Shown: one piece after another, positions 1 to 7,108 of the stretch
Position numbering within the stretch: position 1 is the first letter of the stretch
How the letters are laid out: the number at the start of each line of letters is the position of its first letter
Source: Pedobacter westerhofensis
GTDB taxonomy: Bacteria; Bacteroidota; Bacteroidia; Sphingobacteriales; Sphingobacteriaceae
DNA length: 64,000 nt
Assembly (NCBI RefSeq): GCF_900182595.1
Contig: NZ_FXTN01000016.1
Coordinates: forward strand, 49,743 to 113,742
Reading direction: 5' to 3'
Notes under the pieces: model-generated
What the model saw: only the letters and a program-made list of their open reading frames with translations
Told to the model about the DNA's origin: nothing
Databases searched by the model: none
Translations under genes and position numbers: made by a program

Positions 1-165
1 CAGCAAATCGAGAACCTGAAAGATAAACTGTTCCCCAATGGTGTATTGCAGGAAAGGGTACTGAATATTGCTCCGATGTATGTGCTGTACGGAGATGACT
101 TTATTGACAGCCTTTTTGCTGCATTTCAACCACTCGACTATAAATTCACTATTTTGTACGCTTAA
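1..165 (+). CDS. bshC: BshC, bacillithiol biosynthesis cysteine-adding enzyme (C-terminal fragment)
   Basis: Only the last 54 codons are in the window; the frame is open from base 1 to a TAA at 163-165. The fragment contains LKDKLFPNGVLQERVLN followed by YVLYGDDFIDSLF, which matches the C-terminal LFP-x-G-x-QER and Y-x-x-YG-x-x-F pattern known from BshC. BshC adds cysteine to GlcN-malate in the last step of bacillithiol synthesis in the cytoplasm. Nine bases separate its stop from the next start, so it is probably co-transcribed with the dehydrogenase that follows. Identification rests on a short stretch, but the pattern is distinctive. Confidence 0.8.
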   Translation, partial: QQIENLKDKLFPNGVLQERVLNIAPMYVLYGDDFIDSLFAAFQPLDYKFTILYA

Positions 166-174
166 CACTCGCCC

Positions 175-1263
175 ATGACCTCATATACTTTCACAGAAGA
201 AAAACTCAGGAATTTCACCAGGAACGTATTTTTGAAAATGGGATGCCCTCCGGCAGATGGTGATCTGGCAACAGATGTTTTATTAAGTTCTGACCTCCGC
301 GGGATCGACTCACATGGTGTAGCCCGTTTAAGCGGCTATATCCGCCTCTGGGAAAAACAGCGTATCAACGCGACACCAAACATTCGTGTAGTGCATGAAA
401 CACCAACGACAGCTACTGTAGACGGTGACGCGGGATTGGGATTGGTGGTTGCGCCTTTTGCAATGAAAGTAGCGATAGAAAAAGCGGCCATCTATGGTAC
501 AGGATGGGTAGCTGTAAAAAATTCCAACCATTTTGGCATTGCCGGCTATCACGCCTTAATGGCAGTAGAAAAAGAAATGATCGGCATCAGCATGACCAAT
601 GCGAGTCCGCTGGTTGCTCCCACTTATGCCAATGAAAGGTTATTGGGCACCAACCCTATGTGTTATGCCTTCCCGGCAGGGAAATATCCTCCGGTAGTGG
701 TAGATATGGCCACAGCAGCTGCAGCAAATGGCAAACTTGAAATTGCCCAGCGTGCAAACCTGCCAATTCCTGAAGGATGGGCACAGGATAAAAATGGTAA
801 AATCTCTACTGATCCGAATGAACTGAAAGCCGGCGGATCGTTGCTCCCGCTGGGAAGTGACAAAGACCATGGCAGCCACAAAGGCTATGGATTAAGTGCT
901 ACTGTAGATATCCTTACGGCAGTACTCTCAGGCGCCAACTACGGCCCATGGGTACCACCTTTTGTGGCATTCCTGGAACCATCAGCTAATCCTGTAGGTG
1001 AAGGCCTTGGCCACTTCTTTGGGGCAATGCGTGTAGATGGCTTCCGCCCTGCGGCAGACTTTAAACAGCATCTTGACAACTGGATTGAGCGCTTTAAAAG
1101 TGCGAAGACTGTAGACCCTTCTAAAAAGGTAATCATCCCGGGAGAACCGGAATATGCCTTTGAACAGGAACGCAGGGTATCAGGTATTCCACTGGTAGAA
1201 CCTGTAGTGCTTGACCTGAACGAGCTTGCGGATAAACTCGGTATCGAAAGACTGTCCGTTTAG
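175..1263 (+). CDS. Ldh family (LDH2/MDH2-type) NAD(P)-dependent oxidoreductase
   Basis: A 362-residue protein, the usual length for the malate/L-lactate/ureidoglycolate/2,3-diketogulonate dehydrogenase family, which reduces 2-oxo acids or oxidises 2-hydroxy acids with NAD(P)H. The family signature GIDSHGVAR (catalytic His47, substrate-binding Arg51) is near the N-terminus and KNSNHFGIAGYHA lies near residues 113-125. The substrate cannot be read from sequence. The last codons are unusual: the segment 1233-1251 recurs exactly at 4399-4417, where the same frame ends in LGIERL and a stop. The gene therefore seems to have had its original end displaced by an inserted island, which supplies the present SV-stop tail. 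Confidence 0.85.
   Translation: MTSYTFTEEKLRNFTRNVFLKMGCPPADGDLATDVLLSSDLRGIDSHGVARLSGYIRLWEKQRINATPNIRVVHETPTTATVDGDAGLGLVVAPFAMKVAIEKAAIYGTGWVAVKNSNHFGIAGYHALMAVEKEMIGISMTNASPLVAPTYANERLLGTNPMCYAFPAGKYPPVVVDMATAAAANGKLEIAQRANLPIPEGWAQDKNGKISTDPNELKAGGSLLPLGSDKDHGSHKGYGLSATVDILTAVLSGANYGPWVPPFVAFLEPSANPVGEGLGHFFGAMRVDGFRPAADFKQHLDNWIERFKSAKTVDPSKKVIIPGEPEYAFEQERRVSGIPLVEPVVLDLNELADKLGIERLSV
1233..1251 (+). repeat. Left direct repeat (attL-like) of the 1.2-4.4 kb island
   Basis: The 19-base segment TAAACTCGGTATCGAAAGA at the end of the dehydrogenase gene is found again, identical, at 4399-4417. Everything between the copies is accessory in character. This is the pattern left by site-specific integration into the 3' end of a gene. 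No integrase is visible between the copies. Confidence 0.6.
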
Positions 1264-1288
1264 ATAACTTAAATGATTGAATTTCGCT

Positions 1289-1747
1289 CTACATCATTCC
1301 CTCATCTGCCAAAGAGAGATATCCTTCTTTTGTTACGATGATATGATCGTACACAAAAAGGTCTAGCAACTGAGCACCGTCCTTAATCTTCTTTGTTGAC
1401 CTGATATCTTCATCCGAAGCTACTAAATTGCCACTAGGATGATTGTGAGCCAATATTATAGCAAATGCTCCAGCTTTTAGAGCAGTCGCAAAAATAATTT
1501 TTGGATCGGCAATAGTACCGGTAGTTCCCCCAGATGATAAGTCTGCAATTCCTATTAATTGAGCAGAACTATTTAGCAATACAATTTTAAATTGTTCCTG
1601 TAATTCTATTAGATTAGAATCCCATTTTTTTCTTAGCAAGGCATAAACATCCTTTGAATCGCGTAATGTCAAGCGTTCGGATGCTCTCACCTTTGGGCGG
1701 TATTTTAAAGTAATCTCAGGAATCTGTGACAATGAAATTGGCCTCAT
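1289..1747 (-). CDS. RadC-like JAB-domain protein
   Basis: A 152-residue protein holding only the MPN/JAB part of the RadC (UPF0758) family. The metal-binding motif HNHPSGNLVASD is intact (His101, His103, Asp112), preceded by KAGAFAIILA. It lacks the N-terminal helix-hairpin-helix region of full-length RadC (about 220-230 residues). Such short RadC-like proteins are frequent on plasmids, integrative elements and genomic islands; their role is not established despite the old DNA repair name. It is transcribed divergently from the XRE regulator at 1984 and lies just inside the left repeat of the island. Confidence 0.85.
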   Translation of the reverse strand: MRPISLSQIPEITLKYRPKVRASERLTLRDSKDVYALLRKKWDSNLIELQEQFKIVLLNSSAQLIGIADLSSGGTTGTIADPKIIFATALKAGAFAIILAHNHPSGNLVASDEDIRSTKKIKDGAQLLDLFVYDHIIVTKEGYLSLADEGMM

Positions 1748-1915
1748 AGTTCGAATTGATTATGTAATTTTATAAAATAAATTTCCAATACTGGAAATAA
1801 GCAAACAAATTTTACCAAAGGCTCACTAACATAATTATTTAAATAGATATCTAATTAGTTAATCAGTCGTTACAATTGATTTATTTACGTACTCAAATGT
1901 AAAAAATAAAACCTA

Positions 1916-1935
1916 TGGTATAAAGTTTTATACCA
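1916..1935. promoter_or_regulatory. Palindromic operator upstream of the XRE regulator
   Basis: A perfect inverted repeat TGGTATAAA-GT-TTTATACCA lies 48 bases before the ATG of the XRE gene, in the 236-bp divergent region shared with the radC-like gene. Symmetry, size and position fit an autoregulatory operator for a small HTH dimer. No protein-DNA evidence is available from sequence. Confidence 0.55.
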
Positions 1936-1983
1936 ATTATTTTTACTACAAAGTGCATATTTCGTGATATAAAATAACCGGAC

Positions 1984-2199
1984 ATGGATTCCTTACAATT
2001 GAAGTTGGGTGCACGTATAAAAATGATGCGCGAGAAAAATGGTTATAGCATCAGGTCTTTCGCTTTAATTGCCGATATGGAACACCCTCAACTAATTAAT
2101 ATCGAGAAAGGGAGGGTTGATCTGCGCCTTTCAACTATGAAAAAAATCGCAGATGCGCTGGTGATTGAGGTTGATGAACTACTACGGTTTAATGACTAA
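1984..2199 (+). CDS. XRE-family helix-turn-helix regulator
   Basis: A 71-residue protein that is essentially one Cro/C1-type HTH domain: LGARIKMMREKNGYSIRSFALIADMEHPQLINIEKGR gives the turn and recognition helices, and STMKKIADALVIEVDELL is the closing helix. There is no effector domain, so it should act as a simple dimeric DNA binder, as restriction-modification controller proteins and small mobile-element repressors do. The palindrome at 1916-1935 is its obvious candidate site. It faces the Abi gene (stop codons 8 bases apart) and probably regulates the island rather than core genes. Confidence 0.85.
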   Translation: MDSLQLKLGARIKMMREKNGYSIRSFALIADMEHPQLINIEKGRVDLRLSTMKKIADALVIEVDELLRFND

Positions 2200-2207
2200 A
2201 ATCCTTA

Positions 2208-3191
2208 TTAATGATTATCGCTGCTGTTCATTTTCCAGGCAGGATTCTTTTCCCAGTCCGCTGGAAAACCCATGTAGGAAATATTGATTTTCGGGTATTC
2301 TTTCAGCAGTTCGCTGAACTTTTTTATCATGCTGTTCTCAGGATTGATAGCATTAAGTAGCCTTATCATAACCGAAATCGTTCCGTAAAGACTGGAATTG
2401 AAAGAAGGTAATAGTTCCCCGGCAAATTTTATTGATTTTTTTGCCGGGATGATAAACCTGTCTGCGCTGGTTCCTCTATTCCATAGCCGGGCATGATGTG
2501 CACAGATATTGCGGATGTTAGTTAGATAGGTGAGCCAGGAGATTAATATAATTTCAGGAATGCCAAATGCTGATGCTATTCCGGTCTTCTCCTTGCATGA
2601 TTTAAGCGCTTCATAAAGCCTCGCCAGTTTTCCCATTGACAGTATCTCCAATGCCATATTTGATGGCGGCAACGGATCTGAGTACTTTTCCTTAAATTTA
2701 GTAATAAACAACTCTGTGGCTTTGTCGAAATTTTCTTTCACACAATTATTAATATAATTATGCGAATCTATGTACCTCCGGGGAATAGGCTTATTCCCCT
2801 TTTTAAGTTTATCTAAAAGATCCTGATCAATTTCTTCTGGCTTGTTAAAGTGCTTTCTATCGGTATACCAAAAAAGGCCATATGCCAACGAATAATTGTT
2901 TGTCAATAAAGCGCGCGTAGCAACTTCAATTCTTTCAAGATAAGCAGCAATTAAATAGCGTAATTTTTTATCAAAGTTGTAAGTGTCAATGATGTCTTCA
3001 AAGGTAGTGCCTTTTTTGAATTTGTGCCTGCCATCATCCAACTGAAAATGATACATATATCCCGTTAGCCGATAGTAACCTACTGTTATAAGGTATTTTT
3101 CCGCGCGCCTGTCATCTGTGATCTCAAGGCCCCTTTCTTTAAGTAACGCGATCTGCTCAGCAATAGTGGTAGCGGTTTTTTCGTAAAGCAT
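2208..3191 (-). CDS. Abi_2/AbiF-family abortive infection protein (HEPN RNase fold)
   Basis: A 327-residue Abi_2 (PF07751-like) protein. The N-terminus has the family pattern of a short helical start, then AEKYLITVGYYRLTGYMYHF. The C-terminal half holds NIRNICAHHARLWNR, an R-x4-H HEPN ribonuclease motif (Arg227 and His232 in this numbering). Known Abi_2 proteins give phage resistance by growth arrest, and the family is related to Cas13 HEPN domains. I take the ATG at 3191. The upstream in-frame TTG at 3221 would place the start inside the leader hairpin at 3214-3249. No Shine-Dalgarno is visible; the leader U-tract ends 13 bases before the ATG. It sits in the direct-repeat-bounded island, as expected for a defence gene. 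Confidence 0.85.
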   Translation of the reverse strand: MLYEKTATTIAEQIALLKERGLEITDDRRAEKYLITVGYYRLTGYMYHFQLDDGRHKFKKGTTFEDIIDTYNFDKKLRYLIAAYLERIEVATRALLTNNYSLAYGLFWYTDRKHFNKPEEIDQDLLDKLKKGNKPIPRRYIDSHNYINNCVKENFDKATELFITKFKEKYSDPLPPSNMALEILSMGKLARLYEALKSCKEKTGIASAFGIPEIILISWLTYLTNIRNICAHHARLWNRGTSADRFIIPAKKSIKFAGELLPSFNSSLYGTISVMIRLLNAINPENSMIKKFSELLKEYPKINISYMGFPADWEKNPAWKMNSSDNH

Positions 3192-3204
3192 GGAAATCTT
3201 GGGC

Positions 3205-3256
3205 AAAAAAAAGCCTCGCAAAGTGTGCTTATATCAGAGGCATGCGAGGGGTTATT
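3205..3256 (-). ncRNA. Short leader RNA with terminator-like hairpin ahead of the Abi gene
   Basis: On the minus strand a perfect -7 element TATATTTG (3268-3261) is followed about 6-8 bases later by the inferred transcript start. The transcript would contain CCTCGCA (3249-3243), a 22-base loop and TGCGAGG (3220-3214), then one C and eight Ts (3212-3205). That is an intrinsic-terminator shape ending 13 bases before the Abi ATG. A roughly 50-nt RNA, or a leader whose read-through controls Abi, is therefore predicted. Structured small RNAs next to Abi_2/AbiF genes are known; whether this belongs to that class needs a covariance search. Confidence 0.55.
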
Positions 3257-3260
3257 GAGA

Positions 3261-3268
3261 CAAATATA
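3261..3268 (-). promoter_or_regulatory. Bacteroidota -7 promoter element for the Abi leader/gene
   Basis: TATATTTG on the minus strand is an exact match to TAnnTTTG. No convincing -33 TTG/TTTG is seen at the usual spacing. It is the only good promoter between the Abi gene and the 3300-3600 repeat region. Confidence 0.5.
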
Positions 3269-3407
3269 AGAATTATATAAATTAAAATAAAAAATATATT
3301 GTTGATTTTAATAATCTAAATGCTTCCGCTTTCACAAAAAGTAGCAAAAATTAGTTTTGGATCAGCAATGCATAAACCCACACTCTCATGCCACCGTTTC
3401 AGGCAAG

Positions 3408-3451
3408 CCTAGTACAACCCTAGTCCCACCCTAGCCCTGGCCTAATCCCAC
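3408..3451 (+). repeat. Four tandem copies of a degenerate 11-nt unit
   Basis: Units at 3408, 3419, 3430 and 3441 all begin CCTA: CCTAGTACAAC, CCTAGTCCCAC, CCTAGCCCTGG and CCTAATCCCAC. The 11-base period is about one helical turn. They lie in the 440-bp gene-free stretch between the Abi gene and the DUF6266 gene, in DNA much more C-rich than its surroundings. The units are too short and too degenerate for a CRISPR array. Confidence 0.6.
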
Positions 3452-3477
3452 CTTATCTGCTGAGTACATTAGTACAC

Positions 3478-3526
3478 CGCTTCAGTAAAGGAAGCAAACC
3501 AGCAGTCATATTGCTTCCCAAAAGCG
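3478..3526. other. Nested inverted repeat in the Abi/DUF6266 intergenic region
   Basis: CGCTT (3478-3482) encloses GGAAGCAA (3490-3497), which pairs perfectly with TTGCTTCC (3511-3518), followed by AAGCG (3522-3526). A further small hairpin (AGCGA/TCGCT) starts at 3523. There is no coding frame here. The element could be a structured RNA, a protein-binding site or a recombination end of the island; the sequence does not decide. Confidence 0.4.
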
Positions 3527-3602
3527 ACACATGCTCGCTGCGACATATCACGACAAATAGGACAAGTGCCTGATTTTGATTGAATTGAATAATTCTATTT
3601 TC

Positions 3603-3610
3603 TATTTTTG
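3603..3610 (+). promoter_or_regulatory. -7 promoter element for the DUF6266 gene
   Basis: TATTTTTG matches TAnnTTTG exactly and lies 21 bases before the ATG at 3632. A TTG at 3580-3582 gives a 20-base spacer and is a plausible -33 element. Confidence 0.5.
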
Positions 3611-3631
3611 TTTAAACTAAAAGCATAAATT

Positions 3632-4294
3632 ATGGCAATACAAACAAATGGGCCATTAGGGCCCTTCTCGGGAAAACTTGGAAAAGTAATAGGTTATGTT
3701 GACAAAAAATCAGGAAAGCAAAGATTACGTTCAATTGGCAAATATCGTGACCGGGAGCCGAGCGATGCTGAACTGGCAACACGAGTGAAAACCACTATTA
3801 CTGCAGATTTCCTGTCCTTCACTAAGGGGTTTACTGATATAGGTTTTGGACAATATGCAGAATTACAGCGTATGACAAGTCCATGGCATGCAGCCTCATC
3901 TTTTACAAGAAAGGCAATTACTGGTAAATATCCAGACCTTAAGATCGATTTCGCTAAATTGTTGGTCTCCACAGGAGAGATGCCTGTTGTGCATCATCCA
4001 GAGGTGGTTGCTGTAGAGGATGCGCTAATGTTTTCCTTGGATACTAGCTATGACGAGAGCACCGGAACGGCAGCCAATGACCGGGTTATGCTCCTCGCTT
4101 ATTTCCCTGATTTCCTGCGTAGTGTTTATACGATAAGCGGAGCCCGCAGAAGCGAGGGATATGATTTGCTAGCATTACCACGAATGACAGCCGGAAAAAC
4201 TGTAGAAACCTTTATTGCATTCATGTCTGCAGACCACAAAAGAATTTCCAATAGTATTTATACAGGTCAGATTATCAATTTGCACAAATATTAA
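3632..4294 (+). CDS. DUF6266 family protein
   Basis: A 220-residue protein that begins MAIQTNGPLGPFSGKLGKVIGY, the typical opening of the DUF6266 family abundant in Pedobacter and relatives. The rest is the usual RSIGKYR and ITADFLSFTKGFTDIGFGQYA pattern and a C-terminal beta-rich part. The function of the family is unknown. No signal peptide or membrane segment is visible. It is the last gene of the island, ending about 100 bases before the right direct repeat, and has its own promoter. Confidence 0.8.
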   Translation: MAIQTNGPLGPFSGKLGKVIGYVDKKSGKQRLRSIGKYRDREPSDAELATRVKTTITADFLSFTKGFTDIGFGQYAELQRMTSPWHAASSFTRKAITGKYPDLKIDFAKLLVSTGEMPVVHHPEVVAVEDALMFSLDTSYDESTGTAANDRVMLLAYFPDFLRSVYTISGARRSEGYDLLALPRMTAGKTVETFIAFMSADHKRISNSIYTGQIINLHKY

Positions 4295-4398
4295 TGATCT
4301 AAATAGATTCAATTGGATTTCAAATGGCGTCATGCGGCTAAATAAGCTCGAAAAAGAACTCCCCTCTTTTGGACTATTGTTGAAGCGCAACAGTAGTT

Positions 4399-4417
4399 TA
4401 AACTCGGTATCGAAAGA
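4399..4417 (+). repeat. Right direct repeat (attR-like) of the island
   Basis: Exact second copy of the 19-base segment at 1233-1251. In the dehydrogenase frame the sequence reads KLGIERL followed by TAA at once, and 10 bases later comes the arm of a strong terminator. This reads as the original 3' end of the dehydrogenase gene plus its terminator, now 3.2 kb from the gene. Confidence 0.6.
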
Positions 4418-4433
4418 TTATAAAAAAAAGAGC

Positions 4434-4503
4434 GTTGTTATTTCGATGCCTAGCGTTTTTTTGCGTAGCAAAATCATGCAGCATCGAAATAACAACACTG
4501 TTT
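4434..4503. terminator. Bidirectional terminator between the island and lepB
   Basis: GTTGTTATTTCGATGC (4434-4449) pairs perfectly with GCATCGAAATAACAAC (4481-4496). Runs of T follow on the plus strand (4500-4507) and, read leftward, the A-run at 4423-4430 gives a U-tract for the lepB operon. It should stop transcription from both sides. Confidence 0.8.
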
Positions 4504-4505
4504 TT

Positions 4506-5702
4506 TTAGTGTATTCCTCTGAATATCCTGCTCCACCTGATCTTGCTGAAGAAAGATCCGTTGGTATCATAACTCATCCAGATGAACAAGGCTTTCCCTA
4601 CGACATGGTCTTCAGGAACAAAGCCCCAGTACCGTGAATCCAGTGAATTGTGCCTGTTATCACCCATCATCCAGAAGTAGTTCATTTTGAAAGTATAACT
4701 GTCAGTTTTAACCCCGTTGATTATCCAGCCTGTACCTGATTTTTCCAGTTTATTACCTTCATAAATCTCGATAGCACGTTTATACAAAGGCATCGTATTA
4801 CTGTCCAGTTTAACTGTCCATCCTTTTTTAGGGATCTGGATCGGCCCCCAGTTATCAGCATTCCATTTTCTGTTAGGATCCTGCGGGAACACGCTCGGTT
4901 CAGCAGCGCCGGGCGCAGCAGTTCGCTGAGTTACAGCAGCCACAAAATCCAGTTTTTTCACCTCTTCCATCTGATCAGGAGTACCGATAAAGTTATAGCT
5001 GTCCTGCGAAATCGCCATGATATCCCTTTCGATGATAAAGCCCATATCCTCAAAAACCTGGAAATTCACATCGCTGCTTTTAAACTTCACCGTATAATCA
5101 ATCTGGCCTGTTCGTTTCATCGGCTCGGCTTTACCGTTTACTGACACCAGTCCGTTTGACATGCTCAGCACATCGCCGCTGATTCCTATACAGCGCTTAA
5201 TATAGTTCTCGCGCTTATCTACCGGCCTGCTTACAATCGTGTACTGACTGCGGACAGCCTCGCGGCCTACAGCACGTACCATTTCATAGTAATCACGGTC
5301 CTGCGCCTCTAAGGCTACCGTATCTCCATCAGGGAAGTTAAACACAACTACATCATTTCTTTTGATGTCCTGAATTCCCGGAAGCCTTCTGTATTTCCAC
5401 TGTACGCCATCCCAGTACGCCTTAGTACCTGTGATTGGCATCGTATGATGCGCAAAAGGAAAAGCAACAGGCGTCATCGGGATCCTGGCGCCATAATTCA
5501 CCTTACTTACAAACAGAAAATCGCCAATCAGCAGCGATTTCTCCATTGAACCCGTAGGGATTGTATACGCTTCTATAAAAAATACGCGGATGACAGTCGC
5601 GGCAATTACAGCGAAAATGATGGCGTCAAACCATTCCTTACTTTTAGTTTTTTTCTTTTTTGGCGCAGTATCATTCTTCTTTTGCCAGAACTTCAAATTC
5701 AT
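4506..5702 (-). CDS. lepB: Signal peptidase I
   Basis: A 398-residue leader peptidase, longer than the E. coli enzyme because of an insertion typical of Bacteroidota. After a basic N-terminus, one membrane segment (about residues 27-44) leads to YTIPTGSMEKSL with the nucleophile Ser52; YIKRCIGISGD carries the general base Lys169; MMGDNRHNSLDSRYWG is the C-terminal box. It cleaves signal peptides of exported proteins at the outer face of the inner membrane. It is the last gene of the parA-parB-DUF5683-dapB-lepB operon, 8 bases after dapB, and is closed by the hairpin at 4434-4503. Confidence 0.95.
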   Translation of the reverse strand: MNLKFWQKKNDTAPKKKKTKSKEWFDAIIFAVIAATVIRVFFIEAYTIPTGSMEKSLLIGDFLFVSKVNYGARIPMTPVAFPFAHHTMPITGTKAYWDGVQWKYRRLPGIQDIKRNDVVVFNFPDGDTVALEAQDRDYYEMVRAVGREAVRSQYTIVSRPVDKRENYIKRCIGISGDVLSMSNGLVSVNGKAEPMKRTGQIDYTVKFKSSDVNFQVFEDMGFIIERDIMAISQDSYNFIGTPDQMEEVKKLDFVAAVTQRTAAPGAAEPSVFPQDPNRKWNADNWGPIQIPKKGWTVKLDSNTMPLYKRAIEIYEGNKLEKSGTGWIINGVKTDSYTFKMNYFWMMGDNRHNSLDSRYWGFVPEDHVVGKALFIWMSYDTNGSFFSKIRWSRIFRGIH

Positions 5703-5710
5703 ATTTTTTG

Positions 5711-6451
5711 CTATTTAAAATTAAATATATCAGATATATTATAAAATCCCTGTTTGTTTTTTAACCACTCCGCAGCAACGACGGCGCCGAGTGCAAAACC
5801 AGCACGGTTATGTGCCGTATGTTTGATCTCAATCTCATCTACTTCAGAGCTGTACAGTACAGTATGTGTGCCCGGAATATTCTCAATTCTTTGTGAAGCA
5901 ATCAGCACCTGGTCCTGCTTTACCACTTCAATTTCGTTCTGGCCTTCCAGTTCATTTACCCATTCCGTTTTACGGTCAAGGTTTTCGATAATACCCTCAG
6001 CGATGGTCATTGCCGTGCCGCTTGGTGCATCCAGTTTTTGCGTATGGTGTATTTCTTCTACCTGAACATCATAGACGGGATAGTCGTTCATGATTTTTGC
6101 CAGCACTTGGTTGATATGGAAAAACAGGTTCACCCCGATACTAAAGTTTGACCCGTACAAAAGTGAATTGTTATTGCTCAGGCATTCATTTTTTATTTCC
6201 TGCAGCTGCCCGTACCAGCCTGTGGTACCCACTACCAGCGGCACATTGGCTTCAAAGCAGGTATAAATATTTTTAATCGCAGCATCAGGAAGACTGAAAT
6301 CGATGGCTACATCTGCTTTCCTTAAGTTTGAGACAGTAAGTTCATCCAGGTTTTTACTACCGATCCTGAGGACGATCTCATGTCCCCTTTCTGTGGCAAA
6401 ACGCTCAATAATCTGACCCATTTTACCGTAACCGATTAAAGCTATATTCAT
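5711..6451 (-). CDS. dapB: 4-hydroxy-tetrahydrodipicolinate reductase
   Basis: A 246-residue DapB, the NAD(P)H-dependent reductase of the diaminopimelate/lysine pathway that supplies the cell wall cross-linking residue. The N-terminal Rossmann motif is IGYGKMGQ, the substrate loop is EIHHTQKLDAPSGTA, and VVGTTGW and GSNFSIGVN are the other family landmarks. Slightly shorter than the E. coli enzyme, as usual in Bacteroidota. It lies between a DUF5683 gene and lepB in one leftward transcription unit. Confidence 0.95.
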   Translation of the reverse strand: MNIALIGYGKMGQIIERFATERGHEIVLRIGSKNLDELTVSNLRKADVAIDFSLPDAAIKNIYTCFEANVPLVVGTTGWYGQLQEIKNECLSNNNSLLYGSNFSIGVNLFFHINQVLAKIMNDYPVYDVQVEEIHHTQKLDAPSGTAMTIAEGIIENLDRKTEWVNELEGQNEIEVVKQDQVLIASQRIENIPGTHTVLYSSEVDEIEIKHTAHNRAGFALGAVVAAEWLKNKQGFYNISDIFNFK

Positions 6452-6487
6452 TGTTTTTATATTTAAAATTTAGATGGTGTATTTTTT

Positions 6488-7108
6488 TTACAGCCTGAAG
6501 CCAATCTTCAGTGCCGGAGCGAAAGAATTAAATCCGTATTTCACGTTTGAATTGATCATGGTGGGAGTAATGTGTATGGCCATGTTATCACCTACATCAA
6601 AATATTTAAGGCGTGCATCAACATAAGCTTCGATAATATTTACCGCATACAAAGCCACGAAGGAGAACATCACGACCTCCCTGTTCCTGCGGTATACATC
6701 CTTGGCAGTGATTAATCCATCAGTGTTTTGGTACTGAGCTAAAGAGCTTCCCGGCTGAGACTGCCCGCCATTGGCTTCGCGGTATTGAATTTCTTTAAGA
6801 AACTTATGATAATTGTTATTATTCTGGATATAAGACATGGCCAGTAAAGTACCGCCAACATAGATTGCAGAAACCTTTATCCCCCGGTAAACCGTCAGTC
6901 CGTTGCCGATCTGTCCCCATCCGGGAATCATAGCAGATCGTATAGCAGCCTTTCTGGCGGCGATCTTGCCAAGGTTCACATACTTTGCCGTATCCGCTCT
7001 CTGAGGTGTACGCCTGATGCTGTCACCCTTAACTGCAAACTCTTCCTGTCCCCTGACTAACAATGCAGTGCAGCATAACAGGACCGATAACAATAGGATT
7101 TTTGACAT
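6488..7108 (-). CDS. DUF5683 domain-containing protein
   Basis: A 206-residue exported or membrane-associated protein of the DUF5683 family. A signal peptide (LLLSVLLCCTALLVRGQ) is followed by KAAIRSAMIPGWGQIGNG, the conserved 'PGWGQ' segment, and hydrophobic stretches near residues 77-92 and 145-160. Its start overlaps the parB stop by one base (TAATG), so it is translationally coupled to parB. Function is not established. The pairing with parB and dapB is a common Bacteroidota arrangement. Confidence 0.85.
   Translation of the reverse strand: MSKILLLSVLLCCTALLVRGQEEFAVKGDSIRRTPQRADTAKYVNLGKIAARKAAIRSAMIPGWGQIGNGLTVYRGIKVSAIYVGGTLLAMSYIQNNNNYHKFLKEIQYREANGGQSQPGSSLAQYQNTDGLITAKDVYRRNREVVMFSFVALYAVNIIEAYVDARLKYFDVGDNMAIHITPTMINSNVKYGFNSFAPALKIGFRL

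Noticed and set aside
3408..3451. Possible CRISPR array in the CCTA repeats
   Set aside because: The units are 11 nt, directly abutting and degenerate, with no spacers and no cas genes.
4215..4637. Rightward reading frame across the lepB terminator
   Set aside because: It runs through the terminator hairpin and antisense to the end of lepB, has no family features and overlaps the real DUF6266 gene.
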